Shown: positions 22,334 to 33,654 of the stretch, piece by piece | Numbering within the stretch: the stretch's first letter is position 1 | Layout: the number at the start of each line of letters is the position of its first letter | NCBI RefSeq assembly: GCF_030463535.1 | Contig: NW_027326711.1 | Span: 1 to 64,000, forward strand | Source: Salminus brasiliensis | Taxonomy: Eukaryota > Chordata > Actinopteri > Characiformes > Bryconidae | Direction: 5' to 3' | DNA length: 64,000 bases | The notes under the pieces: model-generated | Database searches by the model: none | What the model was told of the DNA's origin: nothing | Seen by the model: only the letters and a program-made list of their open reading frames with translations | Translations under genes and position numbers: made by a program

Positions 22334-25170
22334 GTGTGGAACCAGCTCAGGTGCAAGAACGAGTAGAGAACCATCTGAAGAGCCTCCTGATCAAACACTT
22401 CGACCCTCAGAAAGCTGACTCCATCTTCACTGTAGAGGGAGAGGTGACCTGTTTATTTCACACTTTTAAGGGAAAAAAAGTGACAAAACTTCTATGTTTT
22501 AATTCAATATCTGCTGTTATTTTTGTACTGTCTAACTCCAGGATGAGCTGGATAGTGTGACTGGGTTTTATTATTATTGGAATTAAAAATATAAATGTAA
22601 TTTTAATAAATCTCTAAAATCTGGCAGTGATGTCTACCTGTGCTGTATATTATTCTGTACTGAAGCTCAGATTTGTGTGTGTGTGTGTGTGTGTGTGTGT
22701 ATTTCAGACACCAGCCTGGCTGGAGCAGATGATCGCTCACACTACGTGGAGAGATCTCTTCTACAAACTGGCTGAGGCTCATCCAGACTGTCTGATGCTC
22801 AACTTCACTGTCAAGGTGAACAGTGACTGTCCAGCCACCCAATCACAACACAGAGGGAGATTGGCTTAGTAAAAGTGGGAGGGGCTTTCAGTTACAACAC
22901 TGGTGTTTACTTGAGACACCAGATCACTCCATACGGGTGTGAACAGAGTTTGAGTGTCCAGTCTCTCTTTTCTGTCTGATCAGCTAATCTCAGACGCGGG
23001 GTATCAGGGGGAGATCACCAGCGTCTCTACAGCATGTCAGCAGCTGGAGGTTTTCTCCCGAGTCCTGCGGACATCACTGTCCACCTTGCTGGATGGGGGA
23101 GAGCAGAACCTGGAGAAGAACCTTCCTGAGTTCGCTGTGAGTTCATGTGTTCATGTTTCACATTTCCTTCTGTGTCACAGTTATCATTCTTAATGTGTGT
23201 GTGTGTGTGTGTGTGTGTGTTGAGCAGAAGATGGTGTGTCATGGTGAGCACACATACCTGTTCGCTCAGGCAATGATGTCCATTCTGGCGCAGGAGGAGC
23301 AGGGAGGCTCGGCTGTGCGCCGCATTGGACAGGAAGTGCAAAAATGTGCCCTTCAGAGGTGCGACATCCAACAAACACCCGTTACAGTCGGACGGCTCTG
23401 CAATCGAACACCGCTGCTTACACTCCATGTTAAAGAGTGCTTCAAGTGTTCAGATCAGACACTGGTGTTGATCAGCTGTGTTTGATAGGTTCTCACTTCT
23501 TTTTTGGTGGAGAACCAGAACCAACTGGATCTGAGCAACAAAACAATGTAAGGTCCACCTTAAATAGACCAGCAATATTGAAAACGTTCTCAAATGCCAG
23601 AATCTAATTACTGGACTTTTTAAGGTGGAACAGATAATTGGAATAAGGAGTCAATTGTGGCCTCATTCATTATGATGGTATGACAGAGCAGTGTGTGAGA
23701 CGCTGGTCAAGACCAGAGGAAAAGCAGCGCAATCCTGAACACACTCTTCCTGTATTCTTTAGTAAACCTTAGTGTTTTTGTTTTTTGTCAGAAATATCTG
23801 AGCAGCTCTTCTGTCTGATAATGTTTTATAACTGTGTCTCAAGGTTTTAAGAACTTTTATGGTCGGATATTTTGAATTTTGAACATAAACTCTTCTGTGT
23901 TGATGATTCCAGTGGTCACGATGCCAGCCAGATCACGTTGGCACTGGGCACCGCTGCAGCATACCCACGGGCGTGCCAGGCTCTCGGTGCCATGCTGTCA
24001 AAAGGAGCTCTGAACCCGGCTGACATTACCGTCCTCTTCAAGATGTTCAGCAGTATGGACCCTCCTCCTGTAGAACTGGTCAGTCTGCATGGACACAAGC
24101 ATGAGTCCCAAACGATTCCTAAGCAGAGTACCGTTATGTTCCATACACATCGAGCGCAGGGTGTTGGAGAGTTGATTAAATGCCTTTATTCTAAATATTC
24201 TGCACGTCATCAAACAAACGACCACACACTTTTCAGTAGACATACAATGACTGATGGGTAAACTTTCCTGCAACTGCAGGAAACTGCAGTTCTACAACTT
24301 ACCATTTAAGGAGCTGGAAGGGGCTCGTCTCCTCAGTGTTGTTAACCAGCACCTCTGGGTTCTGTCTGTAGATTCGTGTTCCAGCGTTCCTGGATCTCTT
24401 CATGCAGTCTCTGTTTAAACCCGGAGCCAAAATCAACCAAGACCACAAACACAAGTACATCCACATCCTGGCGTACGCTGCCAGTGTGGTGGAGACCTGG
24501 AAGAAGGTACGACTCTTCATTCTCTCTCCATTCAACCCTAAACTCCTAAACCCTAACCCTGACTCTACCCTAAACCACCCTAACCTACCCCTACCCTGTA
24601 CTGTGTATGGAAATTTGGTTGCTGCTGATTCTTTAGAATGATGTTCTGTGTGTGTGGATGTTCTGTGTTGAGGAACTATGTGTGTTTTGTTTGATCTAGA
24701 ACAAGCGTGTCAGCATAAATAAAGATGAGCTGAAGTCCACCTCCAAAGCCATCGACACCGTCCACAACCTCTGCTGTAATGAAAACAAAGGAGCTACAGA
24801 ACTTATAGCAGAACTGGGCACCCTGTACCAGTGTATCAGGTGCTCTTGCGCTCTCACTTGCGCGCTCTCTCTCTCTGATCAGTGATTACACTATAGGGAC
24901 AACAGGATGTGAAAATCTCGCCTAAATATTGAGTCCAGGTGTGTCAGCCACACACACGCTCACTGAGCTCATTATAACTAACCGTGGCAACGTTTACATG
25001 GCTGCACTTCCCCACGTGTCATCGTTCTTTATTTAAGCTTGAGTTTCCATTGAAGGCGACTCTAATGTAAGTGTAGTTGCAAGCTGCAGATTAACACTGA
25101 CCCAGACTGGAGACAAAAATACTAAAATACCTTCTCTACCTCAAAGTCTGCATAACTATAAATAATAAAT

Positions 25171-25201
<31 letters not shown>

Positions 25202-25330
25202 GGTTTCCAGTAGTAGCGATGGGAGTGCTGAAGTGGGTGGACTGGACTGTGTCAGAGCCACGTTATTTCCAGCTGCAGACTGACCACACCCCTGTCCACT
25301 TGGCGCTGCTGGATGAGGTAAAACAGTGGC

Positions 25331-25373
<43 letters not shown>

Positions 25374-27473
25374 TGAATTAAAGGGCTGTTGTTTCCTTCT
25401 CAGATCAGTACGTGTCATCAGCTCCTCCACCCTCAGGTTCTGCAGCTGCTTGTCAAACTGTTCGAAACGGAGCACTCTCAGCTCGATGTTATGGAGCAGG
25501 TATATACACACACACACACACGCGCACACACACACACAATCAATAACAGGATAAACAGCATCTCTCATTTACTCTGTGTGTGTAGCTGGAGCTCAAGAAG
25601 ACGCTGCTGGACCGGATGGTTCACCTGTTGAGTCGAGGGTATGTCCTGCCGGTGGTCAGTTATATCCGGAAGTGTCTGGAGAAGCTAAACACGGACATTT
25701 CACTCATCAGATACTTTGTTACTGAGGTGAGCTTAAGATCCACTTCACATCACACGGCTTCTGGATCGTGGAGCGCTGAGCTGAGAGAATTTTAGTTAAA
25801 GTCTTGTGATTTCTGGAGAATGTTTACTGGTGTGCAGATCAGCAGATGGGTATTGTGTTTCTCAGGTTCTGGACGTGATCGCTCCTCCCTACACTTCTGA
25901 CTTTGTTCAGCTGTTTCTACCAATCCTGGAGAATGACAGCATTGCAGGAACCATCCGTACTGAGGGAGAACACGACCCTGTGGCTGAATTCATTGGTGAG
26001 TGAATTACAGTCATTTATACACTGTTTGAAGCAGACCAGCTTTCTCCACCAATACACATCAGAATAGCCACTATCACATCTACAGTGCACTCCTGACTGA
26101 CCCACCATCACATCTACAGTACATTCCTAACCAACCATCACATCTACAGTGCACTCCTGACTGATCCACCATCACATCTACAGTACATTCCTAACCAACC
26201 ATCACATCTACAGTACACTCCTGACTGACCCACCATCACATCCGCAGTACACTCCTGACTGACCCACTATCACATCTACAGTACACTCCTGACTGACCCA
26301 CTATCACATCTACAGTACACTCCTGACTGACCCACCATCACATCTACAGTACACTCCTGACTGACCCACCATCACATCTACAGTACACTCCTGACTGACC
26401 CACCATCACATCTACAGTACACTCTTGAGTATTAAAAAAAGACACTTGCTGTCAGTGTAGGGTGTCACTGTTTACTTACACACTGTTTAGTTACAGTAGC
26501 AGTGTGAACCTACCACCACCATGTTTGGAAGCTGGATTTAAGCCTGGCTAGCTCTCACTGTGAGCTGAAGTTTAACGGTGCTCTATTACGCCCCCAAGAG
26601 GAGATCCTGATAATATAGGAGTGAATTCTGGGAATTCTAAACACACCTCACTCATAACACACACACTCACCATGAACACACACACTGTTATGGTTCAAAA
26701 AGATAATGAACAACATTAATTTAAAAGGTCTATTTGGTCTGATTGGTGAGAGCTAAAAAGGAGTTGTCTAAAAGCTGGTCATGCAGGAACCAGTCAACCT
26801 GCGTTTTGTTGTAACTAGTTCAGTCAAGTCAAGTGGGTTTTATTGTCATTTCAACTACATACAGAGTACACAGTGAAACGAAACGTTTCTCCAGGACCAT
26901 GGTGCAATCTTTGTTTGATCCTGATTAATAAATGTCAAATTATTGATTTATTTTTGTTTGTTGTTTCTTTATTTGTTTCTAGGGAACTTATAATATATAA
27001 TCTAATTGAACACAAAAAGAACCATCTGAATGAAAGTAAACATTTAAATAAAAGAAGGGCGTTTCAGGCAAATACACATTTTCCACTTCTCCCAAATTTC
27101 CTAAAATTTGTTGTCTTGAAGTCTAAAGAAGAAGGTTTTACTTTTCATAGCCAAGTTTCATTAATTGTCAGACCAGTTCTCAGCCAAGCCATTTCGTTCT
27201 TTCTTCTCAATATCAAGTTCTGCAATTTTCAATATCAATTTGATCCAGTATTTCACAGTGAAACATGAAGGTAGGTGCTGTGCTGGACTCATTAAGACCA
27301 GCAAAGAACATTTTTAGTGATTTACTATTTTAGGGTTCATTGATCTGTACTGGGTACTGATGTGGTTTACAGACCACTGGAGGTCCTTCAACCCTCCTTT
27401 CTCACAATCCTCTCATGGTCCTCCTGTTTGTGTTTCAGCGCACTGCAAATCCAACTTCATCATGATGAACTGA
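21134..27473 (+). CDS. nelfcd: Negative elongation factor C/D (nelfcd/TH1), 15 exons, about 594 aa
   Basis: NELF-C/D is the core subunit of the nuclear NELF complex that holds RNA polymerase II in the promoter-proximal pause. Exons: 21134-21181; about 21388-21554; 21654-21763; 22334-22443; 22708-22815; 22984-23136; 23228-23358; 23913-24078; 24372-24506; 24700-24839; 25203-25317; 25404-25499; 25586-25726; 25866-25995; 27439-27473. Blocks such as [124 protein letters not shown] and KSNFIMMN match the human protein nearly residue for residue. All junction phases agree. The start of exon 2 is uncertain (21388, 21415 or 21445 all keep frame). The acidic N-terminal stretch of the human protein is shorter here. 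A poly(A) signal AATAAA lies at 27901. Confidence 0.95.
21229..21287. repeat. Short inverted repeat with TCCACCTTAAAT arms (copy B), nelfcd intron 1
   Basis: GCTCCACCTTAAAT at 21229-21242 faces ATTTAAGGTGGAAC at 21274-21287. The loop is GC-rich (GGCGCGGGCGCC). It lies less than 50 bp after exon 1 of nelfcd. Confidence 0.65.
22265..22333 (+). repeat. (TG)n array running directly into the nelfcd exon 4 splice acceptor
   Basis: About 33 TG units end in the acceptor TAG at 22331-22333. No conventional pyrimidine tract lies between the array and the exon, so the (TG)n itself occupies that position. Four other nelfcd acceptors and three ctsz acceptors show the same layout. Confidence 0.9.
23553..23631. 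repeat. Short inverted repeat with TCCACCTTAAAT arms (copy C), nelfcd intron 7
   Basis: GTCCACCTTAAAT at 23553-23565 faces TTTTTAAGGTGGAAC at 23617-23631. The arms match copies A and B while the interior differs. Confidence 0.6.
26065..26427. repeat. 33-34 bp minisatellite in nelfcd intron 14
   Basis: About ten copies of the unit beginning CATCTACAGTACACTCCTGA, the same as in tubb1 intron 2 about 12 kb to the left. The sequence before it, GAAGCAGACC followed by ACACATCAGA, also resembles the flank at 13376-13400 in tubb1. Confidence 0.88.
26820..26915 (+). mobile_element. Dispersed fish repeat fragment in nelfcd intron 14
   Basis: CAGTCAAGTCAAGTGGGTTT, TATTGTCATTTCAACTACAT and ACACAGTGAAACGAAACG followed by TTTCTCCAGGACCATGGTGC form a sequence I recognise as a common interspersed repeat end in fish genomes. 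I cannot name the family. Confidence 0.4.
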
Positions 27474-28260
27474 GACCTGACTTCCTCTTTAAGCCAGCAA
27501 ATGCAGAACCTGCCAGAACCATGGCGTAGACCCAGGACCCATATATCTTATGTGACCAGAGCAAGGGGTACTCTACACCAGTGAGCCTCAGCTCTGCTCC
27601 TGGAGCTCCACCCCATCATCTAATTGCTGCCTTGAGTTCTGATTGGCTAAATGTTGGTGTGGAGGAAGGTGGATGTTTAAGAAGGAGGGGAGAGGGGTGG
27701 GCAAGGTCAATGACCACTGATCTAGGATCAGTATTTATCCTTCTCCACTAAAGATGGTTTGATGGATTGAAACTGAAGACTGATGTGAGGTCAGAGTGGT
27801 TTTCACAGGTCATGTGACAGTGAGGAGCTGGTGTTTGGGTGTAGGTCTGTTCTGCATAACTCCTTCCTTTTTGTATGATAGTGTTTATGTTGTTTTTTTA
27901 AATAAAATATAACTGTCAATCAGGCTGTTTTATTATATCCACAATAAAAAACAAACACTGGGGGGCAAAACACACACACACACACACACACCTTTAAGTA
28001 ATTGAAATTAAAAGTTCATTGACTGGCACTTTAAAATCAGAAGATGCTCGCGTCCGGCCGTCCACAGAAGGCCAAACAAGCTGATTAAGAGGAAAAATTC
28101 CTGAGAGAAGATTAAAAACTTTGTTCTAAAACTAACTGATCAGAGAAGCTCTTTGGTTTCAGCTGCAGCTCCGAGAGGATAAAGCAGAGTGTGAACGAAA
28201 TTTAGACTGGACTCGGATGAACACGGCACTGCAGCTCCGAGCCCGATTTAGCCTCAGCGT
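27474..28260. other. Convergent 3' UTRs of nelfcd and ctsz
   Basis: The nelfcd 3' UTR runs from 27474 to its AATAAA at 27901-27906. On the minus strand, AATAAA (plus-strand TTTATT at 27928-27933) would end the ctsz transcript about 330 bases after its stop. A (CA)n run lies at about 27968-27992. The two transcripts probably overlap at their ends. Confidence 0.5.
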
Positions 28261-29251
28261 TCACATGTAGCTCTGAGGAAGGATCGGATCACCGTACATG
28301 CAGTCCTCCTCCAGAGCCAGGTTATAGTGGCTCCCGCTGCCGCCCTTATACGCACTGGTGACGATCCTCAGCCAGCCCTTCTCCCCCTGCAGAGGAAAGA
28401 GACGGTCACAACAGTGTAAACACTGAACAGGCGTAAAGACTATTGGAACCGGGCAGCCAGTCAGGGTTCTCGCGGTACTCCCATAGAAGAGGTCTCGGTG
28501 TGACGCAATTCATCAGGAAAATTTAACCTCTACAGCGCCCTCTACAATACTGTAACTACACAATGTCCAAATGTTTGTGGACATCCCTTCTAATAAATGC
28601 ATTCAGCTACTTTAAGCTGCACCATTGCTGACACAGATGTGCAAATGCACACACACAGCTTGTCTAGTCCCTGTAGAGAAGAAGTACTGCCAATAGAATA
28701 GGACTCTGGAGCAGATCAACATCATGACCCTATTGGCTCCATGCTGCCTAAAACCAGGCGTGGGCTAGAGGGGGATAAAGCCCTCCAGCATTGGCCTCTT
28801 ACACAACATTCAATCAGTTTTAGCTGCAGCTCATTTACTCAGCTCCTAAACCGAGGCTGAGCTCAGTGAGGACTGTTGAGCGGACGGAGATGCAGAAGTG
28901 AAAAATGCGAGTTAGAACTTCAGGCTAAACCAAGTTGCATTAACTGAAGCGCTGTAACTCAGTTACTGTGTCAGATTATGTTGGTCTGACCAGTCAGTGT
29001 GTAGAAAAACAATCAACTCAACCAACAATCAATCAACAATCAACTTATTAGATCAGATGATCTGCTCATATCTGACTGTGCTTACCCAGGGTTCTCCCCA
29101 CGAGTTCCTCACCACCCAGAACTCCACTCCACTCTCATCCACGCCCCAACCAGCCACCGACACGATGTGATTGATGTAGGGATTGTCCACATACTCAGAG
29201 TACAGACCACCGGTGTATGCATCCAGCTTATCAGTTGCCATGATTCCACAG

Positions 29252-29305
<54 letters not shown>

Positions 29306-29656
29306 AAGTAACTGCAGAACTATTATTAACTATTATTATGAACTCCATTACTGAAATAAAACATTTTCACAGCGGTTAAGTGTTCTTAACCCCCCCCCCC
29401 TTCCTCTCTTCTCCTCTCCTTCCCCTCCTCCTCCTCCTCCTCCTCCTCCTCCTCTCTACCCTCTAAATGTTTACAGCCTCTCCTCCGCTCCGAGTTGGTA
29501 CCTGATGGGTCCTCTAGCGTAGAGCTCAGCCTTCATCTTCTCCAGACCGCTGACCTGCCCGTAATCTCCCACCTTCCACAGGGTGTAATTCTTCACCACG
29601 TTACACTGACCGAATGTAGTGCATGTCCCACACTCGTTAAAAGGTTTACACTCTGT

Positions 29657-29697
<41 letters not shown>

Positions 29698-31211
29698 TTA
29701 AATACATATTTAGAGAGAATCCCTCGATTAACTTCCCCGAATAAACACACCAAACACTCCAAACACCTCCATTAAACCAAACCAGCAATAAAAACCTGCT
29801 GGTTGACAGAAACAGACCAGTTAAACCCTAAACACTCCAGTTTCTCTACTGGGCTGCACTCCATGACCTACTACTGTCACACACTCCCCATTACCTATAA
29901 GTCACCTCCCTCTAACGATCACCCAAAAGTCATCACTTTCACCATCGTCACACTCTAAACTGACCCTGCAGTCACTCTCAGTAATGATCACTGATCTACA
30001 TCTAGATTTTATTTACATGCAGATGAATACAGAAGCTGCCCTAGTCGTGTGTAAAGGAGAACCCCCTTCCCTCCCCTCCCCTCCCCTCCCCTGAGGGTCA
30101 CTGTGCAGTTCTGCTAATCTCCACTGTAACACGGCAGTTTCCTTCAGGGTCAGGATTCTCTGTCTGACCTCTGGTCAGGTGGTGGTCTTACTCTGGTCTT
30201 TGGCCTGGTAGTTGTTGCAAGTCTCGTCCGGAATGCCGTGGGTGTTGGCGTACTCCCACACTCCGGAGTGATCCCCACCATGGCAGGATCCAGCCCCTGC
30301 GCAGTCGACGACGTTCTGGACAGAGAGGTAGGCCGAGGGCCACGCCCCCTTCCGCTTGATGTTGATCCGATCTGAAACAAACTGGAGATCAGATTCAGTT
30401 CCACTCACGTTTGCAGAACCAAAAACCCGAGCAGTAAAACAGGTGCCGACCCGCTGGCCACTAGCTCTGGTTCTGAGCTAAACTACTCTAAGGAACTAAT
30501 GGAGCTGGGATTATGAGATGCTGTAGGAACCTTGAGCTCTGCCAGGTCAGGTTATAGTCAAATGCTGAATGACCCTTGTAAACATATCAGTCAGGCGTTC
30601 TTCACAAGAACGCAGGCGATTCAGCACCTCAGAACCAGGTGATCGGTAAAGCTAGACTTTCACCAGAGGAGGTCCGGGAGCGTTCTGAAAGATCTGATTG
30701 ATCTAGCATTGATAAAAATCACATTGCTCACACTGGGTGATTGGGGAGAGGGAGAAGATACTGACAGATGACTGGGGCATCACCAGGGGTCGACCCTGCG
30801 ACCTCTTGATGACAGGGCAAAGTCCTGAGCCATTTGAGTTGCTGAAAAAGAGGCACTACTGTCTGTTAGCAGGTTGTTATGGTCACTGTGAGGCTGATCT
30901 GAAAAGAACCGCTGTGGAATCGGCTCTGATCCAGCTGTGACCTGCAGAGTCACACTGGGATCAAATTACAGACCTCGGCGACTACAGCCGACACTTGCGC
31001 AACTCCGAATGAGTAGAGATCAGCGGGACTGAGCCATACCTGCAAGAGCGCTGGTGCTGCCATGAGCCCAGCAGGACCCACAGTACTGAGGGATGTGCTG
31101 GTTCCGAGTCGTGCTCACAAAGTTGGTGCCATTGATGTTTCTCCAGTCCCAGGCTTTGGGCAGCTCTGCAACGTTTAGGTACTCATGTGGACGAGGTATA
31201 GTCCTGAGGAC

Positions 31212-31254
<43 letters not shown>

Positions 31255-32374
31255 AGATAATTAAACAGAAGCAAAAGCAAATCAAGTTCTGGACTGCAAA
31301 TCCACCAGCATGCAGTTTGGGGAACTTTAGTCTCTGCAGGTTCTCGTGGGTTCTGGTACCTGTTCCGCACCCACGGGTGTTTCTCTCTTAATGATTTCAA
31401 CCTCCAAATTGCTGCAACATGAGACGCCTCCGAAACACTGGAGCACCAGAACCAGACATGAGAGACTTTGTCAGACACAAAATCTCAAAATAGACTCGGG
31501 GGGTCCAGACTTGGGGTCTAGACTCTTCTGCTGTTTTTAAAGCGGAGCTCTGTGTGGATCTGATTTCTGATCAGTTTCTAATCTGCTGTTTTAATTTATT
31601 TACTGTTCGGAGCGGTTCTTCCAACAGGACACTGAAGGTCACTGGAGTTCCTGAATAAAGCCGTGTTAGTTTCCTCGTTCTTCTCGGTTTTCTAGTTTTG
31701 GTGAATCTAGAACCTTCCGTTTAAATCAGTATTCTGATCCCTGTGAGTCAGACACTACAGTCCACAATAACCTCAAATATTCAGAACCTCACAGATCCCA
31801 TTAAACAGGTACCAACATCACCACCACCACCACCACCACCTACACCACCACCACCTACACCACCACCACCACCTACACAGTAGAACACAGTCGATCTGGA
31901 AATCGATGAAGCTCCAGCCTTTAGAAAGAGCTCCAACAGACACCAGCTCGGTTCTGAAGAACTCAGCTAGTGGAGCTGGACTGACTCGGCTCGGTTCTGA
32001 GCGCTCTGGACTTTTTCCAACTAGTTGCGCAATTTGCGTAGTTTTCCGCTGCGCTGCGGTTCCGGTTTATCAGATGCACGAGCCTCATATGAAAATCATA
32101 TTTCAACACAGATTTTAAAAGACAAAAGACTCGAATCTGATCACTTAAAATCTAAATCTGTTCAAATCAGACACCTGAAGCTCGAGCTGCAGTTACAGTC
32201 TTTAGCTATCATCTTTATCGATCAGCTTGATCAGAAATAAGGAGTGAGTTCAGACCTGAGGCCGATCCGGTCTCTCCGCGGTAACGGTCTGAAACACGGC
32301 TGATCCGGACTAAAATACCGACCAGCGGAAACTCCGGACAGAGACACCAGACACAACAACAGCGCGAGCGCCAT
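28261..32374 (-). CDS. ctsz: Cathepsin Z/X, papain-family cysteine carboxypeptidase (ctsz), 6 exons, 301 aa
   Basis: Cathepsin Z is a lysosomal, partly secreted cysteine protease that removes single residues from C-termini. Exons in coding order: 32256-32374, 31040-31203, 30192-30371, 29502-29652, 29086-29251, 28261-28386, with GT-AG introns and matching phases (906 bases). Exon 1 gives a signal peptide ([18 protein letters not shown]) and a short propeptide. Exon 2 has [16 protein letters not shown], with the catalytic Cys and the HIP insertion that marks cathepsin Z. Exon 3 has [11 protein letters not shown] and [15 protein letters not shown]; exon 5 has [12 protein letters not shown] (catalytic His) and [10 protein letters not shown] (Asn). 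The human propeptide has an RGD motif; here the place reads RRD. Length is two residues below human. Intron acceptors of exons 2, 4 and 5 adjoin (TG)n arrays. Confidence 0.95.
28556..28800 (+). mobile_element. Fragment of a non-autonomous fish DNA element (left part), ctsz intron 5
   Basis: It starts ACACAATGTCCAAATGTTTG, TGGACATCCCTTCTAATAAA, then TGCACCATTGCTGACACAGA, ACAGCTTGTCTAGTCCCTGT and CCAGGCGTGGGCTAGAGGGG. This is a terminal part of a repeat widely seen in fish, whose other part I believe is at 15899-16190. It breaks off at CCAGCATTGGCC, close to where the other fragment begins (GCATTGAGCTG). Confidence 0.55.
29253..29302 (-). repeat. (TG)n array running into the ctsz exon 5 acceptor
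   Basis: Read on the coding strand, about 25 TG units end in TGTAG followed by exon 5. Similar arrays lie before exon 4 (29660-29694) and exon 2 (31213-31252), where 7-9 other bases come between array and exon. Confidence 0.9.
29380..29455. repeat. Pyrimidine tract with (CCT)n in ctsz intron 4
   Basis: An uninterrupted pyrimidine run with C10, TTCCTCTCTTCTCC and about ten CCT units. A second CCCCT-rich run is at about 30062-30093 in intron 3. Such mirror-like tracts can adopt triplex structures. Confidence 0.7.
30740..31010 (-). mobile_element. Possible tRNA-derived SINE in ctsz intron 2
   Basis: On the minus strand TGGCTCAGGACTTTGCCCTG (A-box-like) is followed after about 30 bp by GGTCGCAGGGTCGACCCC (B-box-like). 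A second, weaker A/B-like pair lies upstream (GTTGCGCAAGTG, then ATTTGATCCCA). Ends and direct repeats were not defined, so this is tentative. Confidence 0.35.
31260..32255 (-). other. ctsz intron 1, no other gene seen
   Basis: The intron between the signal-peptide exon and exon 2. It contains a CAC-rich trinucleotide run at about 31818-31878 (CACCACCACCTACA units). Frames up to 71 residues on either strand show no recognisable domain. Confidence 0.5.
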
Positions 32375-32445
32375 GCTGACAGGCCGGTCATATGACTTCC
32401 CGCCCGGCTCGGTGTCTTATACAGGCGGGGGGCGGGGCTTACAGC
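32375..32445 (-). promoter_or_regulatory. ctsz core promoter
   Basis: On the coding strand TATAAG (plus-strand 32416-32421) lies about 42 bp before the ctsz start codon. Just upstream is a GC box, plus-strand GGGGGGCGGGGC (about 32426-32437). CTCGGTG and CCCGCC words complete a short GC-rich promoter. The 5' UTR would be very short if this TATA-like box is used. Confidence 0.45.
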
Positions 32446-33654
32446 GGAACTCGGCTGCCTGTTAACCAGCAACAACTACAAACTCATGTTTATTCATATG
32501 TTTACTGTGTGTGAAGAACCCCCACAAACCCAAACACTTAGTCTGAGTGTTACAGGCTGAGAGTTTACAGGGTTAAAGACTGAGAGTTTACAGGGTTACA
32601 GGCTGAGTGTTTACACGGTTACAGACTGAGAGTTTACAGGGTTACAGACGGAGAGTTTACAGGGTTACAGGCTGAGTGTTTACAGGGTTACAGGCTGAGA
32701 GTTTACAGGGTTACAGGCTGAGAGTTTACAGGGTTACAGGCTGAGGGTTTACAGGGTTACAGGCTGAGTGTTTACAGGGTTACAGGCTGAGAGTTTACAG
32801 GGTTACAGGCTGAGAGTTTACAGGGTTACAGGCTGAGGGTTTACAGGGTTACAGACTGAGAGTTTACAGGGTTACAGGCTGAGTGCTTACAGGGTTACAG
32901 ACTGAGAGTTTACAGGGTTACAGGCTGAGAGTTTACAGGGTTACAGGCTGAGTGTTTACAGGGTTACAGGCTGAGAGTTTACAGGGTTACAGGCTGAGAG
33001 TTTACAGGGTTACAGGCTGAGGGTTTACAGGGTTACAGACTGAGAGTTTACAGGGTTACAGGCTGAGTGTTTACAGGGTTACAGGCTGAGAGTTTACAGG
33101 GTTACAGGCTGAGAGTTTACAGGGTTACAGGCTGAGGGTTTACAGGGTTACAGACTGAGAGTTTACAGGGTTACAGGCTGAGTGCTTACAGGGTTACAGA
33201 CTGAGAGTTTACAGGGTTACAGGCTGAGTGTTTACACGGTTACAGGCTGAGTGTTTACAGGGTTACAGGCTGAGAGTTTACAGGGTTACAGGCTGAGTGT
33301 TTACAGGGTTACAGACTGAGAGTTTACAGGGTTACAGACTGAGAGTTTACAGGGTTACAGGCTGAGTGTTTACCGACTGAGTGTTTACAGGGTTACAGGC
33401 TGAGTGTTTACAGGGTTACAGACTGAGAGTTTACAGGGTTACAGACTGAGAGTTTACAGGGTTACAGGCTGAGTGTTTACAGACTGAGTGTTTACAGGGT
33501 TACAGGCTGAGTGTTTACACGGTTACAGACTGAGAGTTTACAGGGTTACAGACTGAGAGTTTACACGGTTACAGACTGAGAGTTTACAGGGTTACAGACT
33601 GAGAGTTTACAGGGTTACAGGCTGAGTGTTTACACGGTTACAGGCTGAGTGTTT

